A stretch of 64,000 nucleotides of DNA. It comes from Microdochium bolleyi. Taxonomy: Eukaryota > Ascomycota > Sordariomycetes > Xylariales > Microdochiaceae. Below are positions 58,702 through 64,000 of this stretch, in pieces. Under the pieces are notes generated by a model. The model saw only the letters and a list, made by a program, of their open reading frames with translations, was not told the DNA's origin and did no database searches. Both the position numbers and the translations under genes were made by a program. The number at the start of each line of letters is the position of its first letter. The first letter of the stretch is position 1. The stretch covers positions 124,001 through 188,000 of the forward strand of contig KQ964265.1 in assembly GCA_001566295.1 (NCBI GenBank), written 5' to 3'.

Positions 58702-61700
58702 GGGGATTTGGAGATGAGGTTAAGGTTATGATGATCACTGCTTGTTTTTTGGGAGGGGTCTTTTTCCTTGACGGCAGGTAGGGCTGGTGGTGGTTGGTGC
58801 GGTGGACAGTGAGAGTTTTGAGAAGTGCAACTGTACAAGTGCAAAATATGCTGCATAAGACACTTAGCTAGCGTCGGCATCCGTCACAGGTACTTTGTGC
58901 ACACTCATCTCATTTACATCCCCATGCTTTGAGGATTGGTACGTTTCGATGGGCAGGTGTTTGATATCGCAGCATGCACGTCTCATGAGGGGGAAAGGGG
59001 GAATTGATTACATGTGCTCTTTTGTGGCTGTGGTCCGATTACTCGTCATTTTACTTGATTTTTGCTCTCCTGCTACATCATTATTCCCTTTTCATTTTGG
59101 GGATTTTATTTTCCATTTTGTCCGTGGAATTATTGAGAAATCTGGAAGATTCTATTCATCATGCTGAAAATGAGATAGACATGAGCGGATTTCTTCAACC
59201 TAATCATGAACAACCAGTAAATCTCGCAGCACAGATTTTGGAGAGGTTGTTTCAATTAATCAGGGATCGTTTCCGTAGAGCCCGTCATGGTGGTGGTAGT
59301 GGTGCTGACGGCTGCTTGTAGGTAAATCGTGATCGTGATGTCATCACACCAAACAAAAAAAGCTTCCTTCCTTCCACTTCCCCTACGTCCACTCGCGCTA
59401 CTGCAGTGTTCTTCGACGATCACCAATGCCGTTTGATGACAGGACAACAGCGCACATGTGACACACACCCACACCCACACCCACAGCACGGGCAACGGGC
59501 AACGCCCGCCTTTTCAATGCAGATGGAACTCTTTTTTTTCTTTCGAAGTCGGCTGGGCCGGGTCAGGTTTTTAGATCACACGCCAGTCTACCGATACACA
59601 TATTCATGCCAACGACTGCTTCAATCTTTCTCAGCAGCTGTACCCGTCTATGGGAGATGCGTAGGGCGCGTCTCCACTACGAAACCTTGTGTGTCAATGA
59701 AAGCATTGTGGATATCGGCCTGCGCAGCAATGCTCTTTGCTTACATGCCCGTATTGAGTTTCGTGAGGGAGCAGCGCATTATGTCTGCCAACTTGCACGC
59801 ACAAAAGTCTGAACTACATCCATTTCAGGGCAAAACAGGTCATGTCTAAGTCGGACGCGACCGATCGGGACAGCCGATCTGCGTTGCGTCGGTATATGCA
59901 TCGTTGTCAGTGCCTGGAGTGCGCAGAGATCTCGCGACTGGCGCGACATCTTGAAATCAACGAGGGGAAAGTCACGTAATCGGGCCTGGTGACGACCGCT
60001 AGCTTGCCTAGTGCCCGTGATCAAGAGGGTGGGTTATCGGGTTACTGTTTGGAGTCTTAGGGACCAGGTCTGATTGGACCAGAGTACAGTTTACCTTTGT
60101 TAGGTTGTGGTGCTGGCATTGTCATGGCCGACACATGGCAGCCTTCACGTCGGTCGGAACTCATCGCACTAGTATCGGGTTCATTGCGGTCCGCGTGCCA
60201 GCCTACGCTAGTACTCACCACGGGATTTCTGGACGATAACGATGCAGCCTAAGACACCGATGTTGCGAAGCGCTTTGGCCGTGAAGTGAGACTACAACCT
60301 TCGCAACACATCAAGCTAAAACACGCGGGCCAGGCCGGTGTAGGAGACAGATGGCTTCAGATGGGCTATCGAGCTGATCGCTGCCAAGAAAGCTTGTCGT
60401 CCTTGACAGGATTTGTGGATGTCGACCTCGAACGCGCGAGATTGGATTGATCTTCGATACCCAATGTGTAATGAGCAGACTGTCCGTCCATCCCGTTGCC
60501 TTGGCTGCTCAGCTTGACGACGACGACCAAAGCTTGACTCGACAAAAGAAAGTAAAGTCGGACAAGGGTTCCAGCACGATAATCGAGGCTTGTCCAGACT
60601 TGCAAGTTGCTGCAGGAACAAAATGTTCGTTGTTCACCGCCTCGTTCAGCAAAGAACTTTCGTTGGCGAACGTGGAAGCTTGTCCACCCGTCTCGTGTTG
60701 ACCCCATGTCGGCGGGCTTGCATGAATATGGAGAGTTGATGTGGCACCGTGGCACCTGCTGCGGGTCTTTGCGGCAGCTGCGAGCTCTTGATGGTCTCGG
60801 GTGCAACGTGAGGCTGAAGCGGATGTGGTCTTGCCGCAGTCTTGCAATTTACAGATCCTGGGAAGTGCTGCCCTATGGGAATATGTTGCGGCATAGGCCT
60901 GGCCTCTAGCGAGCATGACATCGGCGGCGACAATACGGAGACAGGCGGGAGATTGGCGCATTGTGGTATCGTATTCATAATATTCGGTCAAGGCTTGCTG
61001 ACGGGATGGAGCCCTGACACAGCCCTGCACCTTCCAGAGCCCACAGTCTCGGGGTGGCGCCAACGGCTGGGCGGGAGTTGCATCGTCCTGGTGGAGCATG
61101 GCTGGATGGACTCCAGAACTGCTACAGTACAGCCTCGAGGCCTGGGGCGCTCCCGCAAACGTCGGAAGTGTCGGTCTGCAACGGAGTTCCTAGAGACAAG
61201 CTGGTCCCCACCCTGGAACAGGCGGGCTGGGCGTGCTGGGCGTGGCCAAGCCGGATGTGAAGACGTGATTCGCCATTTTGAGGTGTTATTCCGTGCTGGC
61301 AGATCAAAGACTCTATCTTGCAGTCATTCGATAGCGTCCAAGAAGCGCTCAGCGCTCAGAGGGTTCGTTCAATGCTCGTACGCGAGGCCCACCTGGGCAT
61401 CCATGGACGGCATGGGCGGCCAGTCACACGGCGTGAAACAGGAAACACGGTGGCGGCAGTGGCACGGGACGTGGTTGGCGAGGTTGGGATGGCGATGCAG
61501 GGACAGCCGTGCCCCGAAAAGAGGTGCTCGCAGAAGGAAGCGGCAGCACCCAAACCGCCCAAAAGACCCAAAAGGGGCGGAAGCCACCCCCTCTCCTTTC
61601 TGGGCGCCTGCGAGGGCCATCCTGGCTCGGCCCCACCCACGCTCAGCCCTTGCGCTTGCTGGAAATGACAGGTGCGCAAGCGCCCTCGCCAGTCCAATCT

Positions 61701-61807
61701 CGCGACAAGGATGCCCTCGTCTCCTGAGCACCATCGACCGACTCTCAGTCAGCAACTCCCACAGTCTACAGCGCACCAGGCCAATGCAACCGCCCGCCAC
61801 CCTCAAC

Positions 61808-61831
61808 CGCTCGACCGCTCGACCGCTCGAG
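61808..61831. repeat. short tandem repeat CCGCTCGA x3
   Basis: Three adjacent copies of an 8-base unit in otherwise non-coding sequence. Confidence 0.7.
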
Positions 61832-63145
61832 ACGCCTGATCAACCAGGTCCCGCCTGCTCGTCTGCCACGGCAGAAGCATCGCAAGAGTCTCCAGGTTGA
61901 ATGCATCCTGCTGGCCTTTGCCTTTGCCAGCACGCCGAGTCCTAGCCACGACTCTTCACGTGGCATCCTGCCATGCTGGGACAGCGAGCCTGGGCTTGTG
62001 GACCACAAGGAATCCACAGACACAACCCGTCGCCTGGTGGCGTTCCGTCGACCACAACTCTAATGGGCAGGCTCATCAACTGAGCACCTCCATTGTGACC
62101 ATGCAACCACTCTCGCGCCCGCCCAGAGCCTGCTCCACCGGGCTGTCCAACGGCGACTCGATGGGGAAATAAATGGCTGCGTCGACAAGCCCTCGACACC
62201 AGGCGGTGGTCGCCAAGCCCAGCGGGACAGATCCAATCCTGGGGCAAATCAACCCACCCATGAGGGCTTCTCACATCCGGCATAAGCCCGTCGAGAGGGT
62301 CTCTGCCAAAGTTCCCAGCAGCCGGCCTGTTCGACACGATTCTAGACTCTGAGCAGGCCTCATCAGACTACCAAACCTAGCAACGACAACTTCCCTGTCG
62401 CCTGCTCCAGGCTAAATCGAGCATCGGCAATCGCAGCATGCTGGCCTTGTCACCTTTGAACCCAGCGATACGAGCACTGAAATGAGCCAGAGCGTCACCG
62501 TGGTCGTCGAGCCCACCACGCGGCATAGGCGCCCCCGCAGGCGGCGACGGCGCGGTGGTGGAAATTGCATGCTGCCCGGTTGGAGGAACCGCCACCAGCG
62601 ATCGGCAGTCGTCCATGTGCTGGCCCAATCATGCGGACCTAGCCCTGCATTAGCTCCAGGTACACAGTTCGGCCCATGTCAGCCTCGCCAACGCACACTC
62701 GGTCTTCATCGTCTTGCTCTCCTCCTTTCTCAGAGGTCCGCCCAGCACGACAGGTGGAGCACGGGCCCATGCCCGCCCCAGTCACCAGTGGTTCCCACGG
62801 CTCTCCGGAGGTGCGGCCCCTGACTACCTCCGACTTGGCTCCTGCGCCATGGCTGCGACCTTTGGCCCTGGGCTTACCGGGGCGACAGGGGCCCGACAAC
62901 TCTGGAAGGTGATGCCTCATTTCGGCAATGACAGGGGTTGGGATGGTCGCTCGTCAGCTCGAGGATAGGAGGGACCAGCGACTTTCCATAAGAGCGTTGT
63001 TGCCCGCCCTCTGCAGCTCTTCTTGCTTCCTTTCTTGCCCACCCTCGCGTCTAACACTCAGAGCCACTCCTTGCTCACTCCATCGTTCTTTAACGGTATC
63101 CACTCGTTCTTTATAACAACCACACTCCTTAAAACCTAATTCAAA

Positions 63146-64000
63146 ATGCGTGGAGCTATTGTCGCCGCCGCCTTTGTTGGCGCTGCTGCTGCCAGCAACT
63201 ACTACCCCCACAGCGCTGCCACCACCACCACCTACGCTGCCGGTACTACCACCACCTGCACTGAGGAGGAGACTGGCAAGACCTACGCTGCCTCGACCAT
63301 CTCGACCACTGCTCCCGTCTCGTCGGCCACCACCGTCAAGACCTACCCTGTGATCGAGACCTCCAAGACCTACCCGGCCTCGGAGGTGTCCACCACCTAC
63401 CCGGCCTCGGAGTCGACCACCTGCACCGAGGAGGAGTCCACCACTTACTCGGCCGCCNNNNNNNNNNNNNNNNNNNNNNNNNNNNNNNNNNNNNNNNNNN
63501 NNNNNNNNNNNNNNNNNNNNNNNNNNNNNNNNNNNNNNNNNNNNNNNNNNNNNNNNNNNNNNNNNNNNNNNNNNNNNNNNNNNNNNNNNNNNNNNNNNNN
63601 NNNNNNNNNNNNNNNNNNNNNNNNNNNNNNNNNNNNNNNNNNNNNNNNNNNNNNNNNNNNNNNNNNNNNNNNNNNNNNNNNNNNNNNNNNNNNNNNNNNN
63701 NNNNNNNNNNNNNNNNNNNNNNNNNNNNNNNNNNNNNNNNNNNNNNNNNNNNNNNNNNNGAGGAGGCCTCGACCACCTACTCCGCCGCCACCGAGACCTA
63801 CCCGGCCTCGGAGACCAAGAGCTACCCCGTCTACACCACCAAGACCATCTACACCACCACCGGCCACTCCACCTACGCCGTCTCGACCACCGTCTGCGAG
63901 TACGAGGAGACCACCCCCGTTGTCGAGTACCCTGCCACCACCCCCGTTGGCGAGTACCCCACCGGCGAGTACCCTACTGGTCCTACCACCACTCTGTACA
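63146..64000 (+). CDS. Thr-rich tandem-repeat cell-wall protein, incomplete
   Basis: The start ATG (tcaaaATGCG) is followed by a signal peptide, MRGAIVAAAFVGAAAASNYY. A Thr/Ser/Tyr-rich region then contains repeated units of the types TTYPASE, STTCTEEE and STTYSAA. A 302-base N gap (63458-63759) interrupts the repeats. After it the same repeat type resumes and turns into a Pro/Thr/Glu-rich part (TTPVVEYP, TPVGEYP, TGEYP). The gene runs off the right edge. The composition suggests an O-mannosylated structural wall protein or a GPI-type surface protein, but the C-terminus is not visible. The two flanks are in different frames by the nominal gap length, so the gap size is not exact or an intron lies within it. 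Confidence 0.8.
   Translation, partial: MRGAIVAAAFVGAAAASNYYPHSAATTTTYAAGTTTTCTEEETGKTYAASTISTTAPVSSATTVKTYPVIETSKTYPASEVSTTYPASESTTCTEEESTTYSAAXXXXXXXXXXXXXXXXXXXXXXXXXXXXXXXXXXXXXXXXXXXXXXXXXXXXXXXXXXXXXXXXXXXXXXXXXXXXXXXXXXXXXXXXXXXXXXXXXXXXXRRPRPPTPPPPRPTRPRRPRATPSTPPRPSTPPPATPPTPSRPPSASTRRPPPLSSTLPPPPLASTPPASTLLVLPPLCT
63458..63759. other. assembly gap (run of N)
   Basis: 302 undetermined bases inside a repetitive coding region. Confidence 0.99.

Larger units (their letters stand above)
58082..63145. other. 5-kb gene-poor region
   Basis: This lies between the opsin and the repeat protein. It holds an inverted repeat at 58640-58701, an AT-rich segment at 59.0-59.3 kb, a CACACC run at 59461-59483 and a CCGCTCGA triple repeat at 61808-61831. 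The longest frame (60842-61900, plus) has Arg/Gly/Pro-scattered composition and no domain, and I regard it as chance. No tRNA or transposon is recognised. Confidence 0.4.

Noticed and set aside
60842..61900. 352-codon open frame on the plus strand
   Set aside because: Amino-acid composition is Arg/Gly/Pro/Ser-scattered with no domain, no signal peptide and equally long frames on the other strand. GC-rich sequence gives such frames by chance.
63300..63457. Regularly spaced short repeats resembling an array
   Set aside because: The repeats are codon-based (Thr/Tyr/Pro/Ser-rich) within a coding frame of a eukaryote, not a CRISPR array.

Overview
This window comes from the nuclear genome of a filamentous ascomycete (Pezizomycotina, probably Sordariomycetes). 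The evidence is short spliceosomal introns (mostly 50-120 nt, GT..AG, CTAAC/CTGAC-like branch sites), a highly reducing polyketide synthase, a LaeA-type methyltransferase, a CarO-type opsin, a HeLo-domain protein and small secreted cysteine-rich proteins. The species cannot be named from the sequence. Gene models were assembled by hand from reading frames and splice signals. Where several exons join, the summed coding length divides by three.

Left part (1-15.2 kb): the 3' end of an mpaB-like ER oxygenase gene; a secreted GH43-CBM6 hemicellulase; an M3 oligopeptidase; a cysteine-containing, probably GPI-anchored surface protein; two convergent small six-cysteine secreted proteins (one BAS2-like); an epoxide hydrolase; and a Ser/Thr-rich secreted protein ending in a PAN/apple-like module.

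Middle (18.5-34.4 kb): a candidate polyketide biosynthetic locus. It holds an O-methyltransferase, an unrecognised protein, a 2643-aa HR-PKS (KS-AT-DH-MT-ER-KR-ACP, three exons including a short 5' exon), and a divergent 14-TM MFS exporter. The epoxide hydrolase at 12 kb could also belong. No cytochrome P450, release enzyme or pathway-specific transcription factor is seen.

34.9-46.5 kb: three regulatory or cell-death-like genes. They are a 13-exon SLIP-GC/dynamin-like GTPase with a 10-nt microexon, a HeLo-pseudokinase protein, and a divergently transcribed active kinase-ankyrin protein. The last two resemble in architecture the MLKL executor and RIPK activator of animal necroptosis. A LaeA-like methyltransferase gene (8 exons, one of 13 nt) follows at 47.3-48.9 kb.

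Right part (48.9-64 kb): gene-poor sequence surrounding a divergent photobiology pair, a carotenoid cleavage dioxygenase (retinal supply) and a proton-pump-type microbial rhodopsin. The window ends inside a Thr-rich tandem-repeat cell-wall protein that contains an assembly gap of N.
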